From positions 214,188,517-214,252,516 of the forward strand of contig JARDYH010000004.1 in the NCBI GenBank assembly GCA_029215795.1: 64,000 nt of DNA. Direction: 5' to 3'. Made by a program: the position numbers and the translations under genes. This DNA comes from Anniella stebbinsi (taxonomy: Eukaryota > Chordata > Lepidosauria > Squamata > Anniellidae). Below, in pieces: positions 20,791 to 32,889 of this stretch. The notes beneath the pieces were generated by a model, which did no database searches, was not told where the DNA came from, and was given only the letters and a program-made list of their open reading frames with translations. Numbering within the stretch: the stretch's first letter is position 1; every line of letters begins with the position of its first letter.

Positions 20791-21016
20791 TGCTCCTGGT
20801 GAAATTCCTTCTTCATCGCAACAGTTAAAGGTGCAGGAGCCCTGCCCTCTTGAACAGATACAAAACAGGGCAGGGCTCCCGCAGCTTTAACTGTTGTGAT
20901 GAAGAGGGAATTTCACCAGGGGCTGCATGCATACAAATGACACCTGCTGAAATTCCCTTTTCTGTACAACTGTTAAAGATACAGGAGCCCTGTCCTCCTT
21001 TCCATATGGTCACCCT
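20791..21016. mobile_element. Fourfold foldback element, 5'-truncated copy
   Basis: It lacks the outer left quarter. Inner arms 'aattccttcttcatcgcaac' 'agttaaaggtgcaggagccc' and 'cagctttaactgttgtgatg' 'aagagggaatttcaccaggg' are inverted. The right end 'ccatatggtcacccta' (ending 21016) matches complete copies at 25495-25819. Confidence 0.75.
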
Positions 21017-21090
21017 AACATACATAGGCTTAGTAACAGTAGGGAATGGGGGCTAGAAGGTTGTAGCAAAGGATTCACAAAAGTGTGAGT

Positions 21091-21121
21091 TGGAAGGAAG
21101 GAAGGAAGGAAGGAAGGAAGA
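21091..21121 (+). repeat. (GGAA)n microsatellite
   Basis: About seven GGAA units. Confidence 0.9.
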
Positions 21122-21124
21122 GTG

Positions 21125-21840
21125 ATTGCATCACAAAGGCATCATGGAAGCAATTCCAGGTGCAGGGGGCAAAAAGCAGCAAGGACGGAGTCATTTGAGA
21201 GAGCAGGAGACCCCCAGACAGTTGTGGTTGGTGAACTGGAGATAAGTCTGGGCAAATGTCTACTGCCCACCTTCGTTGGATCTTCAGGGACATTCTTGGC
21301 GGGTGATGAAAAACATGTGACTTTTGGATAAGGGAGTAATCAGTAAACAGAGTTAGGAGGTGGTCTGTGGAAGCAACCAACATTTTCCCCTATGATATTC
21401 TTGGAAACAACACTACGTCATTATGTAACATCCTTCCCAGCCCCATTTCGAAAGCGCGAGGCAACAGTCGGGTTTGTTACCTTTACTTGCAGAGACTTTT
21501 ACCTTTAACAAAACTTTTTAAAATGATGTTAATAAAATGAAGAGGGGAAAAAAGACTTCAGACCACATCTTAACTGTAAATTTACAAATTACTCCCACCC
21601 CACCTGAAGTTTCACCATTCCAACCTGAACATCTGCCTCCCTCTCCCTTTCTTTGGGAGTGTTTTCCCTATCCCTGAATGTGGAGAAATTCAGGGCGTGG
21701 AGATCAGCCTTAGCTGAAAAAGTAAAGACGGTATCATGGAGTCTCTGGAAAATTTTGAATTGGAACAGTTTCCTATGCAAATTAGGGTCATTTGCATTAG
21801 GAAAATCAGGTTGTATTGGAAAAAGTTCGGTTTTCCTCAG
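21125..21840. other. No gene or clear repeat
   Basis: Unassigned sequence. Open frames on both strands are short and overlapping. Confidence 0.4.
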
Positions 21841-21844
21841 AAAA

Positions 21845-22430
21845 TCACTAACTAGAGGTTAATCTGCCCTTAAAGCTGCTCCGGAAGCTGGAACTAGTGC
21901 AGAATACTGCAGTTCAGCTGTCGTCAGCAGCTGCCCCCTTTCAGCATGCAGCTCCTTTGCTGAGGGAACTGCAATTGCTGCCTATTCACAACCAGACAAG
22001 GTTTAAGGTTCTAGTGTTAGTGTGCAAAGCCCTAAACAACTTGGGACCAGGATACCTGAGAAAGTACCTTCTCCCTTACCAACCTGCCTGGTCATCTGAG
22101 GGCAGGTTCCTGGTGGTTCCACATGGACCTATGGTCTGATTGGAGTCCACCAGGAGAATAGCCTTCGGTGTGGTGGCCCCCTTCCTGTGGAATTCCCTGC
22201 CTTTAGAGGTCAGAGAGGCACTAACGTTGTATTACTTTTGCGCCTCCTGAAAACGTTCCAGGAAGCTTTCCCTGAATGATTGGCCGCGGTTTTATTTGAA
22301 CCTTGTTCTTTTAAAATGTAATTTTAAATAGTGTTTTTATTCTGTTTTTATTATGTTTGTTCACTACTCTGAAATCTTCGGAGAGGGAGCGATATATAAA
22401 TATTGTAAATAAATAAATAAATAATCTAAA
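21845..22430 (+). mobile_element. L2-type LINE: reverse-transcriptase tail and 3' UTR
   Basis: The + frame 21897-22139 encodes the C-terminal part of an L2-type reverse transcriptase, with L-Q-L-L-P-I-H-N-Q-T-R-F-K-V followed by K-A-L-N-N-L-G-P-G-Y-L (residues about 28-52 of the frame). A stop at 22137 interrupts it. The next frames contain the W-N-S-L-P block near 22188-22202 ('tggaattccctgcctttaga'). The 3' UTR ends in 'aaataaataaataaataatc'. It is 5'-truncated and inactive. Confidence 0.8.
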
Positions 22431-22646
22431 TTACCATGCTTATCTTATATAATGACCCAGTGCACTACAAGTATTTGACCTGAAATATTTGAAATTTCAC
22501 CAAAGGTGTGTCTCCCTTTTGGGTTACTATCCCTCAGTTTGGGGAAATTCAGTGGGGTCAGACATTTGAGTCCTCCTTAGCCAGATGAGAAAAAGGTCAC
22601 AGGCATGTACGTGTCAAGATATACAAGTAGAAATATAAGGCAAGGG

Positions 22647-22963
22647 TAGGCTGACCATATGAAAAGGACAGGGCTCATGTAACTTTAACAGTTGTAGAGA
22701 AAAGGGAATTTCAGCCAGTGTCATTTGTATGCAATTAGTTCCTTGTGATATTCCCTCTTCATCACAACAGTTAAAGGTGCATGCACTATACTAGAGTGAC
22801 CATATACAAAAGAAGGCAGGGCCCCTGCAACTTTAACTGTTGTGATAAAGAGGGAATTTCACCAGGAACTAATTGCATACAAATGACACTGGCTGAAATT
22901 CCCTTTTCTCTACAACTGTTGAAGTTACATGAGCCCTATCCTCCTTTTCATATGGTCAGCCTA
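22647..22963. mobile_element. Fourfold foldback element, complete, 317 bp
   Basis: The ends are TAGGCTGACCATATG and CATATGGTCAGCCTA. The 8-bp flanks 22639-22646 (GGCAAGGG) and 22964-22971 (GGTAAGGG) match at 7 of 8, supporting hAT-type insertion. The motif 'cttcatcacaacagttaaag' and its inverse occupy the centre, and 'tagagtgaccatata' lies between the inner arms. Confidence 0.85.
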
Positions 22964-22971
22964 GGTAAGGG

Positions 22972-23500
22972 GGCACGTCAAAATATAGCGGGTTTTAAAG
23001 GTAAAGGAAGTTTGTGCAGGATTTTTGGAACACTTTTCAATCAAGCTGGGGACATGCATGTGGAATCGTACTTAAAAGCCTCCAGATAATACCTACAAGA
23101 ACAGAGTTCCAAGAAAAGTAGTTTTTAGCTGACCAGTTGATCAAGACATCAGAGTAAATCTATTGAGGCAATCCATAAAAGCATTAAGAACAAATGAGAA
23201 AGATTATAGAGTTTACAGTTTAAAGCTCATACTGCTCCTCTAAAAATGGTGGCATTGTTGTGATATACGTTGCTTAATGTCTAACGGGTTCTTTTGAAAA
23301 CTACAGCATGGACATCTGAGTCTGTTATGTGAACCCCACAATTTGTCATACAGTTTGGGTAATCAGGGTATAAATACTCTTAGTCCCCTTGATGGAAGAT
23401 TAGTGTTGAACCTCCAAATGGGAGCGCATGGTGAACTGCCGTGTAGGAGAGTGGTGCAGAGATTCTCCAGCATGCTGTGTTGAACACATTGGTAGGCACA
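22972..23500. other. No gene or clear repeat
   Basis: Unassigned sequence between a foldback element and an LTR-like segment. No supported open frame. Confidence 0.4.
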
Positions 23501-23503
23501 TTT

Positions 23504-24065
23504 TGTTGGGGTGGAGATTTGTTTTTTCAGCTGAGTCTTGCGCTGGACTCCTCATCAGATTAAGAGTGTATATAATTAGCTCTGTATAGCATGGGAACTC
23601 CTATGCTGTCAACCTTGTGCTTGCATGTGGTAAAAGAAAGGCTGTAAAGTAACCACCACAAGTGTTGAAAGTTTTTATTGTGTTCCTGTGTGTAGCAGGC
23701 TGAGTTGAGAAACCAGCTGCGAGGCCAGTCTTACCTGCTGGTTTTCTGCTCTGTTTTCTCCTCAGGCTTGCTGATCTTCAACCTTTGTGACCTCCATTTC
23801 AGGGGAGGGATGCTCAGCCTATAATGAGAGGGGCTGAAATTCCTAGAAGATGCATACAGATCTTGCCCTAAGCCTCTCTCGCCGGTTGCTACCACTTTTC
23901 CTGCCCCGACGGCTGCTTCTGCCTTGCTGACGTCTTCTTCCACCCCATCAGTGATGACTCCTCCCATCATATCCTCATCTTCAGAGCTGTACAAAATTAT
24001 TGCTGATTGGGGGAAAGGGGGTGGGGCCAAGAAACCCCCAGAGGACAGGGTTTGACTCCCAGACA
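23504..24065 (-). mobile_element. Probable solo LTR, minus orientation
   Basis: On the minus strand it would start TGTCTGGGAGTCAAACC (24065) and end CCACCCCAACA (23504). A poly(A)-signal block 'aataaaaactttcaacactt' (complement of about 23662-23681) gives orientation. The minus frame 23731-24156 encodes an acidic S-S-E-D-E-D-M segment and ends with a basic R-S-Q-R-L-K segment, similar in style to the peptide in the LTRs at 18984 and 27899. No clean target duplication was found, so the limits are tentative. Confidence 0.5.
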
Positions 24066-24179
24066 TGAGGTTTCCCAACCCTGGTTTAAAGAATACATGG
24101 GGGGAGGAATAGGATGAGCATGCTACGTCCACTCCCTCCAACATCCTTCCCATCACCCTCCATGATTTAAGGGAAAACG

Positions 24180-25480
24180 TCTGCGGCAGGGAGCAATATC
24201 AGTCTTTGCAGGTTCCCCACATAATTTAGGGCCATAATAGACATTACTTTAAACGTGTTTAGCAACTGTGTCTTTTTGTTTTCCATTTTTACTTTAGAAA
24301 TAGTGCTGGGGGCCCAATCCGGATCTTAAAAATGCCCCTCCTATTTTTCACAGTAGGGACCCAGTCTGGATTTGGGGTGCTCTATGCCTACTCTAGAGTA
24401 AAAATTAAAAAGACATAGCTGTTAGACAACATTTGTAGTACTGTATGTTTTGGCCCTTAGAACCCTGAAAAATCACTTCATTTCCTTTTTGTGAGGGCTA
24501 GGCGTATGAATAAATTTTAAAGTGGAACTTCCTGATCGAGATCTGCCCTCAGTTTCCCTTTGGCAATATGGGAATTCCTACCCTTTGGCAATATGAGGAT
24601 ACCTACCTTGCAGGGCTGTTGAATGGGTAATTGAGATGATGTTTATTTGCAGCTAAATGAGAATTTGAAGCTGAGTAAACTGCTGACCCCAGTGTTACCT
24701 GCACACTCTTATTTTTATCAGGATTGCACCATATTGCCTCAAGGTACAAAGGGCAGAGATAATTGTTAGATTTTGGTAGTCATGTCATACTGTTGACGCC
24801 TACCTGTGAGGGAAGATATCTCTCAACAGAACTCTTAGCACCCACACTGAACTACAAATACAAAATTTCAAGTTGAATCTTCCCCAGCATATTTGATTTC
24901 TTTCCAGTAAGGTCAGTCAGCGAGGCAGAAATGTTTAAGATCACGCATCAGCAGTTTTATCCATCCATCATATTCTAGTCGTCTGATGGATTCGGTGTTG
25001 GCAGAAAACAGATTTCTGATAGATAGACCCAGAAGATCATGCTATTTATGCCTTCCCATATGCATTTTTAATGAATGGAATATTAATTGGAAAAACTGAG
25101 TTTGTATTTGGATGACGTCTGTATATGGATCACGTCAGTGGCCGGTGGAAATATTGAATGTTTGTAAAGGAGCAGCATCCTATTTTGGAGTAGGGAAGAG
25201 AGATTATTTTTAAGGACTGTGTTTTCCCTGTAGCACAGGTCTGTACAACTTATGAGCCACTAAGCCAAAAGCAGTCTTCCTTGCACAGATTGTGGCTTGC
25301 CAAGTACTTGAGAACTCTCTGTTTTCAGTCCCAGACTATTAGCAGAATCGATTGGGAGCTCTGAACAACTGGGGTACCTGATCATGTGAAGGAGCCTCCA
25401 CAAGTACAGATGATTCCTCTTTCATACTTTTTCCAGCCATTTCTTATCCGTAGGGCATTGTAGTTCGGGGCAGTTGGGGA
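24180..25480. other. No gene or clear repeat, 1.3 kb
   Basis: This is one of the longer stretches in which I recognise nothing: no family-like open frame and no repeat of the types found elsewhere. Being repeat-poor, it is a candidate for conserved noncoding sequence, but I cannot test that here. Confidence 0.4.
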
Positions 25481-25494
25481 AGATGCCTGTTGAC

Positions 25495-25819
25495 TAGGGT
25501 GACCATATGGAAAGGAGGACAGAGCTCCTGTATCTTGTAACAGTTGCATAGGAAAGAGAAATTTCAGCAGGTGTCATTTGTATGCATGCAGCACCAGGTG
25601 AAATTCCCTCTTCATCACAACAGTTAAAGTTGCAGGAGTCCTGCCCTCTTCACCAGATACAAAAGAGGGCAGGGCTCCTGCAGCTTTAACTGTTGCGATA
25701 AAGAGGGAACTTCACCAGGTGCTTCATGCATACATACAAGGACACCTGCTGAAATTTCCTTTTCAGTACAAGTGTTAAAGATATAGGAGCCCTGTCCTCC
25801 TTTTCGTATGGTCACCCTA
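25495..25819. mobile_element. Fourfold foldback element, complete, 325 bp, exact target duplication
   Basis: It starts TAGGGTGACCATATGG and ends CGTATGGTCACCCTA, flanked by exact 8-bp copies of CTGTTGAC (25487-25494 and 25820-25827). The inner arms 'cttcatcacaacagttaaag' and 'ctttaactgttgcgataaag' are inverted, and the outer arms carry related 'aacagttgcataggaaagag' and 'agtacaagtgttaaagatat'. This copy is the best evidence that the family moves as a hAT-type element. Confidence 0.92.
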
Positions 25820-25989
25820 CTGTTGACAGCATTCTTAGAGCCAAATGAAATGTTGTTCTGTTCACACATAGTGAAGCTATGGTAGGTTTATTTATTCCAG
25901 CGTCAGCATGCATTGCCCTGATTCAGACCAGGTCTGCAGAGCTTATGGTAGTGATTAAACCTTCCCCCTCACCTGTTGTTGTACCAAAA

Positions 25990-26050
25990 TTACACACACA
26001 CACACACACACACAGTCAATGGATAGTATTTTTAACACACACCATACACA
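25990..26050. repeat. (AC)n microsatellite
   Basis: AC repeats at about 25993-26015, followed by a second AC-rich stretch near 26034-26052. Confidence 0.85.
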
Positions 26051-26054
26051 CAGG

Positions 26055-27270
26055 AAGGGGTAGAATCTGTGGACAAAAGTAGGTGATGGTGGGGAAAGAT
26101 TTAATCCCTCTCTTGGAGAGCCAGGTTCCCGATCAGTATCGAGTTGCATGTGCTTACACTGGACTAAAGAAATCTATCATGCATAGCTTCATTATGAATA
26201 ATTAGAAGAACTTTTAGTTCAGCCCTTAGCAACTGCACTAAACTGCAATTCTCAGGATTATTATTTTTAGAGAAGCTATGATAGTTCAACTAGTGTGATA
26301 TATTCTCATTCACATCCTTTCACCTTCTTTCCCACCCTGTTTTCCTAAAATAACAACAGTGTCCTTGTGGTGCCACTGAGAAGGTCCTGCCCCACTAATT
26401 GATGGTCAGTTATGTAAAAGACTTGTATGAATTCACCAGCAGTTACATTCTGCCATCTGAATGTGTGTAAAGGGGCCAGGAAGGGACATGGTGGCTCATT
26501 TTTTAAAAATGGGACACTTATATAACAGAGAGATATTGTTTAAGGTTTTTACTCATTAACTGTAAACAAAAAAACTTATACACACTTGTTTCTCTTCTTT
26601 TTCCTCCCTCACTATTCCAAACAGTATTACCCATTTTTGTTCCACAATTGGGGGTAATGGGAATTGTAGTCTCATGTATTAGGGGGGCACCAGGTTTATG
26701 GAAAGCTGCCTCAGGTATTCCTGTACCATGAGACAGAACAGCTCTGAATGAGCCAAGATGAATAATATTTCTTGGCCTTTTGTTTCTGAGGTATTCAGGG
26801 TGAAATATTGTCTGGTTATGGATAGAAAACCTGTCTGCCCTTTAAATTACTGATCCCAGATTTAAAAAGTAGATATAGACTTTTTTTGTGGGGTGAGGAT
26901 GGCAAAAGAAACATGAATAGCTACCATTATGTAAATCCAGGGACTGTGATTTGCATCCATTTTCCAGTCAGCAACCTCCTTTTAGTCTTGCTTTATACAT
27001 TGAGTAGGTTGTGGAGCGCAGATGAGCAGAAGGAGAATGAAAAATGAATTTTAAATTGAGCAGACATTTTGATTGATCAGTACAGAGATGTACGTGACTG
27101 TGTGAGAGAGATGGGGTGGGTGGGGAGAAAAGGACAGTTTAAACTCTTCGTCCTTCACTATGGATACTGAAGAAGAGGATCAATGTAGTATAATAGTGAA
27201 TAATTTGATCTGAGAAATCCCCCAGTACAAGTCCAACTTCTAGATATGAACTTGCCAGTTAGATTTAGGC
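26055..27270. other. No gene; one foldback fragment
   Basis: The segment at about 26645-26705 ('ggtaatgggaattgtagtct', 'gggcaccaggtttatggaaa') is half of a short hAT-type foldback element. Nothing else is recognised. Confidence 0.4.
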
Positions 27271-27274
27271 AAGA

Positions 27275-27500
27275 GAGACTTCCCTTTCTACACCTAAGGG
27301 TGTAGAGGGAGGGAGAGGGGCGATCCCAGACTAACCTGCTACCGGGATCATATCCCAACTTCTAAACAGGAAGCACGATGTCCCGGGAGGAAAGGGACAT
27401 TGCGCCCACCATTTTTTTTAAAGCAAAAGAAGAGCTGAGAGCGCAGCGGAGAAGGTAGGAAACAAACCCACCCCCCACACACACCCTACCCCATCATCCT
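27275..27500. repeat. Relative of the GC-rich foldback element at 12850
   Basis: The segment 'ctttctacacctaagggtgt', then 'tctaaacaggaagcacgatg' 'tcccgggagg', parallels 12865-12955. One arm with part of the interior is present. Confidence 0.45.
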
Positions 27501-27898
27501 GGGGATGGCAAAATTGCTTCCCCACCCCCATGGGCACAGAGCTTTTAGCTTATGTATTTATGGTGTTAACTTTATTTGCATTATTGAACTAATTATGGTT
27601 TATATAGATTTGGGTTTTTCTGTTCTATTAATTATGGATTTGGTATTTGTGTGAATCTCTTGTTTTTTGAAATAGGAAGCAACACAACAACAGCAGCAAC
27701 ATAAGTATAAAGCTAAGTGTGTATGCTTTGTGCATGCGTTGGAATTCACTTTACTGAATTCAACTCTGCAGCTTGGTAGGGGTGATGTTTTGGAGAGTCA
27801 CTGCAAAAACTTGGGTGAGGGTGGAGAGTCAAAGCATCTGACAGGCCACATAATACATAGCTAGCTGGCTGGCTGGGCTACAGTTTGCATAGTGTAGC

Positions 27899-28443
27899 TG
27901 TCATGATTCCAACCCCTCCCACTAAGATGTGAAACAATAAAGAGGTCTACTGTGCAATCCACAAAAAGCTTTATTCAATAAATAGACACGTCTTCACACT
28001 TGAAGGGAGTGTGAATGCTAAGAGCTTAATTAGCCTATCAAATCAAGGCAGTTGCCTAGCAACTAAATGGACAGATTCCCGCCATGCCCAACAGACTTTT
28101 ATTGGACCCTTCCTTCAGGGAGGCTCCAATCTGTAACCTCTGCCATGCGGCTATGGCTAGTCTAGCGGACCACCTCCCAACTCCTTTCAATTCTGCCTGC
28201 TTGATCCTGTGGCAGACTCTGGGATCTGACAGTTCTGATGCTCCCTCTACCTCTGACAGAGTTCCCCGGGGGAATGATCTCTGAGCCTGGGCCCCTTATC
28301 CAATAAATTCCTGGAAAGATTCCTCCTTGACTCCTGGAAAGTCTTGGAGAATTTCCTTCCCTGTTTCCTGTTTTGCCTGGTCTTCTTCAGCCTCCAAGTC
28401 CAATTAGGGAACCACACCAGGGAGAACAGGCCTGGTCCTAACA
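27899..28443 (-). mobile_element. Probable solo LTR, minus orientation, 545 bp
   Basis: On the minus strand it starts TGTTAGGACCAGGCC (28443) and ends GGAATCATGACA (27899), the TG...CA ends of an LTR. The poly(A)-signal block 'attgaataaagctttttgtg' (complement of about 27964-27983) is followed by 'agacctctttattg', as in the LTR at 18984. Flanking 5-mers GTAGC and GTGTC match at 3 of 5, so the target duplication is doubtful. The sense strand keeps a segment beginning S-D-P-R-V and ending R-W-S-A-R-L-A that is conserved with the 18984 copy. Confidence 0.65.
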
Positions 28444-28689
28444 GTGTCATGGCTTGCACAGGTCTGCTCTAAGATGGCCATGATGTACTTGCATGTAACA
28501 TATGGTTGCTGCCTTTCTTTTACCAAAATGCTCCCCTGCCTCCACCTACATATGCCAAGTACCTTTGTCTTTGAGGACAGGCTTTTTTTTTTCCTGTTCA
28601 GACACCAGGCGGGTGTTCTATTGAACCCAGAATCACACATTGCATCCTGCCTTCCTCTGGTGACAACAGACCCGTGAACACAGGAATAC

Positions 28690-28885
28690 ATAGGATTGTG
28701 GGAAGCTGTCTTATGTCAGGTCAGACTATTTGTCCATCTAGTTTAGTATTGTCTGCTCTGTCTAGCAGCAGCTCTCTAAAGCCCCAGGCAGAAGGCTATT
28801 TCCCCACTACCTGCTCCTTTTTTTAATGGGATTGAACCTGGGACCTTTTGTTTGCAAACCAAGCATTGAGCTGTGATCTCACCCT
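28690..28885 (-). mobile_element. tRNA-derived SINE, inverted
   Basis: The tail lies at left ('gggaagctgtcttatgtcag' 'gtcagactatttgtccatct') and the B-box complement at right ('gggattgaacctgggacctt', about 28828-28847). The A-box region near 28870 is degenerate. Confidence 0.7.
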
Positions 28886-28951
28886 TTGAATTAGTACTGG
28901 CCTGCTTGAGAGGAAGTATGGAATAGATTGGCAAAGGTATGTTCTTCTGGT

Positions 28952-28964
28952 GGGGGGGGGGGGG
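28952..28964 (+). repeat. 13-base poly(G) tract
   Basis: Uninterrupted run of G. Confidence 0.9.
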
Positions 28965-29184
28965 TGCTTGGGCTCTATCCTGCATTGGCTGCTTTTTCTG
29001 GATTGCCCCTCCAAATACGTTTGGCAGCACAGGGCATTCATAACACGCACCTTGTACATCATACCCATGTGCATTATGCTACAGATACAGCTGTTGCATC
29101 CCATGTGATGCGTTGATGCTCATGCTTTTGCTATGACAGCTCAAGTATTGCTCTGACCACAAGAACGGGTTGACCAGAATGGTC

Positions 29185-29186
29185 CT

Positions 29187-29217
<31 letters not shown>

Positions 29218-29850
29218 TTTTATTTGTACCCTGCCTTTCTACCAAAAAAAGTCACTCAAAGCAGCTTACAGAAGTATTCAACAATTGATTAAAACAATAT
29301 ATTAAAAATGCAATAAAAGCATAGCAATTACAGAAACAATATTATTAAAACAAGCCACCAGACCCACTTACAGATTAAATCCATTCTTAAAAAAGCAATC
29401 TTTGCCTGCTGGTGGAAGGACTTCAAAGAGGGAGCAAATCTAAATCTAACCTCCCTTGGGAGGGAGTTCCACTGCCTGGGAGTGGCCACTGAAAAGGCCT
29501 TGTCACAGGTCATCACCAAATGGCACCTCTGAAGACAGTGGTTTCGAAAGAAAGGCCAGGAACCAGGAAGGCTTGTATGGGAGAAGGCAGCCTTTCAGGT
29601 AGCCTAGTCTCAAGCCACATAGAGCTTTATAGGTCATAACCAGCAATTCGAATTCTGCCTGGAAACAGACCAGGAGCCAAGTGAGCTGCCACCAGTCTGG
29701 CTGCAGCATTCTAAACAGTTTTCGAAGGCAGCCCCATGTAGAGCGAGCTACGATAGTCCAAACAGGATGTAAGGCGTTTATGTGACCATGGCCAGATCAG
29801 GCATCTCTTTTAAATCCTCTGCTACCTAAAGTAGGCCAAAAATATACAAT
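29185..29850 (-). mobile_element. L2-group LINE, 3' end with (TTTA)n tail
   Basis: On the + strand it starts with a (TTTA)n run at 29185-29222, then 'gtaccctgcctttctaccaa', an A-rich UTR, and coding sequence inverted from about 29380 onward. The minus frames encode R-Q-W-N-S-L-P-R-E-V-R (29328-29519) and, shifted, K-A-L-C-G-L-R-L-G-Y-L (29503-29709). These are the tail blocks of an L2-type reverse transcriptase. It is frameshifted and 5'-truncated. Confidence 0.75.
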
Positions 29851-30044
29851 TTTGTCAAGCCAACAAAATTCTGTCTAGGTGGCAACCAGTATCAGGTCCT
29901 ACCTAAGATAATGAAGTGGACATTTTCAACTGGCTGCTTTTGCCACATCTGTTTTCAAAACACAAATAGAGAAATGTCATGCTGCACTTTTTCTTTAGAT
30001 GGCAAAGCTACACAGTACCCAAGTGGATTTGAACCTGGCTTTCT

Positions 30045-30070
30045 CTCTGGCTCTCTCTCTCTCTCTCCAC
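30045..30070. repeat. (CT)n microsatellite
   Basis: CT repeats interrupted once by GG. Confidence 0.8.
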
Positions 30071-30074
30071 TAGA

Positions 30075-31975
30075 CCACTCCAATATTCACAAGTCCTGAA
30101 TTCACGTTACGTAATATACAGTAAAGGTCAAAGTTGTCCAATGTTAGGATTTTAAATTTTGTATTTAGGCTCCCAAACAAAAGGAAGCCAGTCTCTTCAC
30201 TCAACAGCAATTTTATTAACTTCCTCGGGGCCTTTCATTGACATAAAAGAAATGAGCAGCCAAGTGTTTTGCAAACGTTATTGATTTTTATCTTCAAAGC
30301 AACTCTGGGAGGTTGAGAACTGTCATTCCCAGTTTCCAGATGAAAACCAAGATATATTCACAGGATTGAGGCGAAGGTGTGTGTGTGAGGGGGGACAAAC
30401 AAGATGGTTAAAAGTGCCACTAATTTGGGAAGAGTGATTTTGTAGGTAGTTGAAAACCAGTTCACAACTTACTTACAGACACCAGTTCTGCTGTCTGCAG
30501 TAACAGTGCAACCAGTGCTTTTGAAATTCAGTCTCAGCCTGGTTTAAAATGCAAAACTGACATGCTCAGAGTATTTTTTCCCCCTTTCCCTCAGGGCGCC
30601 AAACAGTTTGAGCGGTCCCGGTGGCTCTAACATATTAGGAATGTTGAAGTAGTTGTAAAGTATGGAATGGAGAACAGAAATGTTATTTGTGTTCTTTACA
30701 GCTGAAGTAATGCACATGGCCGTCTAAAAGAGCAACCCATAAGGCCATTACTTCTAGGGTCTAAAACAGGGGTTGGCAACATGCGCCCCACACCCTGCCA
30801 CTGCAGAGTGCAAAACAGTCAACTTTAACTAAAAGATTATCTAGATTTGACCTTTTTGGTGCTCCATAGTGCTCCGGATGCCTCTTTTATTATTTAAAAA
30901 TGAGGGTAGGGTGTTTTTAGTTCATTTTTCCATCCAGCAGACTACAGGGTGGGGAGTATCCAGGGGGGTGGAAATGGCTACTGGACCTCTTGAAGTTACC
31001 CATTCTTGATCTAAAATTATCTAGCTGCACCACGGGCTGACATGCCACCCTCTATTTTGAGGTAAACTTTCTATGCCCTACGTCTCAGATAACTGGAGGA
31101 CTGTCTTCTTCCACATACGTCAATTTGCCTGAGAGTTAAAATCTTGTTCTGAGGTTCTTCCTCCAGGTTCCTTTTCCGAGCTTTGCAAAAAGAAAAAAGT
31201 AAATAAAGTTTGGCCATTAAACAAGTGTCCCAAGTGGAATTGAAGATGGGAAGAAGTAGTCAGTCTGAGTGACAGAAATGCATATATCTCAAATGTAAGG
31301 CTGCAAGGTGCCTGCAGAAACCTATCCCGCCTCTGCCCACTCCAGGAAGGTATCCTGGGTTGTGTGTATATATTTTTCAGCTGCTGCATGGAAACACAGA
31401 TCTCGGTATTGAATCACCATTCTGAATGACCTGATGCAGACGTATCGTTCTGGCCTCCTAATGATGCTTAGGAAATTAGGAACTGGTCTCTGGCTTGTGA
31501 CCTCTCTCCCCTTCCCTTGTCCCCCATGCATGAATTATCCCCTTCTCATTAATATAGCATTACATCTTCATCAGTGTTACCTAATGGGGAATGCTACATC
31601 TGCATGTTTCTGCTTTAAAAAAAGGGGGGCAACTGCTATTTGATGGGGGCCATGTGTCTGTGGATGAAGAAAGCATAGCAAAGCAACTAAAATTATCACC
31701 TTCCCCAAAACCACTTTTTGGTCCTACTGGACCTATATTTTCAGTGTACTGCCAGTGTTGACTCCATTGTCTCTCATTTCCTTATCCTTTCCTTGGCAGA
31801 TCACTGTGCAGCTTAATATGTCTCACGGTCAAGGAACATCTCAGAGTATTGAATATAAATACACATTTTTCCTCATTCTCAGCCAACTCATTATTTTTAA
31901 TCATACTGATTTGGAATACGTGAGAGCTTTTTCAAACATGTGACACTTTCCCCACTTAATTATAAGGAATTCTTT
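30075..31975. other. No gene or clear repeat, 1.9 kb
   Basis: I see no supported coding sequence. Open frames are short on both strands. A GT-rich stretch lies near 30378-30390. This is a comparatively repeat-poor interval. Confidence 0.4.
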
Positions 31976-31979
31976 AGGT

Positions 31980-32065
31980 CAGTCTTCCCCAATCTGGGGC
32001 TGGGGAGGATGGGAGTTGTAGCCTAGTATACCTGGAAGATACCAAGTTGGGAAAGGCTGCTTTAG
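31980..32065. mobile_element. hAT-type short foldback element, internally deleted
   Basis: The left end 'cagtcttccccaatctgggg' and right end 'accaagttgggaaaggctgc' are inverted. The centre keeps 'gatgggagttgtagccta'. Confidence 0.55.
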
Positions 32066-32629
32066 GTATCCTGTATTCATCAGATACCATCCAGAAGTAT
32101 AGTGCAAACGCTCCTGTCCAGTTCAATATGGTTCCTGAAGCTTGTGAGCTAGGAGCAATCAGGATTAGAACTAGGACCCTACTTATATGTGTTACAGTGC
32201 ACCCCTTGGGTTGGTTTGCTAAGGCCACAGAAAGAGAGAGTTGGAACACTAGCATTATCTTCCTGGGTTCTACCTTAGTTCCGTTGATCTTAATAAGGCA
32301 TTAATAAGGTTCCCTGGGCCTGGAGCAAGACCTGCTGGATTGTATAGGTGTCTTTCCCTAGTTTTGGAGCTCACAAGCTGGCACACAACTTCTCCCCGTT
32401 CAGGAGAAGGGGGGCTTTCCTTCCCACTGGAAGCAAAATGTATCTTGTCTCACACAATGAGACATACAGCTAACCAAAGCAGTTTCAAGGTAAAGCTGTA
32501 AATTACTGGCCTGCATGAGAGGCTTTCCTAATGAACTGTAAAGCTTCCAGTTAGGCCAAACATGTCTCTATGCATTCAAACAGCATATAAAGGCACTGTC
32601 AGTTCAACACCTGACTCCTTGCCTTTTCT

Positions 32630-32885
32630 TCCAGTGTCAAATTCACTACAGAAGGCTGCTGTACAGAAGGGTGTCACTACCAAAAAGGCCCTCTTCTTGG
32701 TGGTTACCTGCCTCACGTTATTTGACAGAGCACTTGGAGCAGGGCCTCTAAATAACTTAAGGTTCAGCAAGATACATATAGGAGAGGATGATCTTTCAGG
32801 TTACCTGGTCTAAGTTGTTTAGGGCTTTAAACGTAAAAACCAGCACTTTAAACAGACTGGAAGCTAGTGCAGCTGACAAAGCACA
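32630..32885 (-). mobile_element. LINE-derived (L2 group) fragment
   Basis: The + strand order is 'ccaaaaaggccctcttcttg', 'gagcagggcctctaaataac', 'ggttacctggtctaagttgt', 'aaaaaccagcactttaaaca', 'gactggaagctagtgcagct'. This matches the inverted LINE at 29500-29680. Confidence 0.6.
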
Positions 32886-32889
32886 GGCT

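Noticed and set aside
23731..24156. 141-codon minus-strand frame as a host gene
   Set aside because: It lies almost wholly in an LTR-like segment with its own poly(A)-signal block, and its composition matches peptides in the other LTRs.
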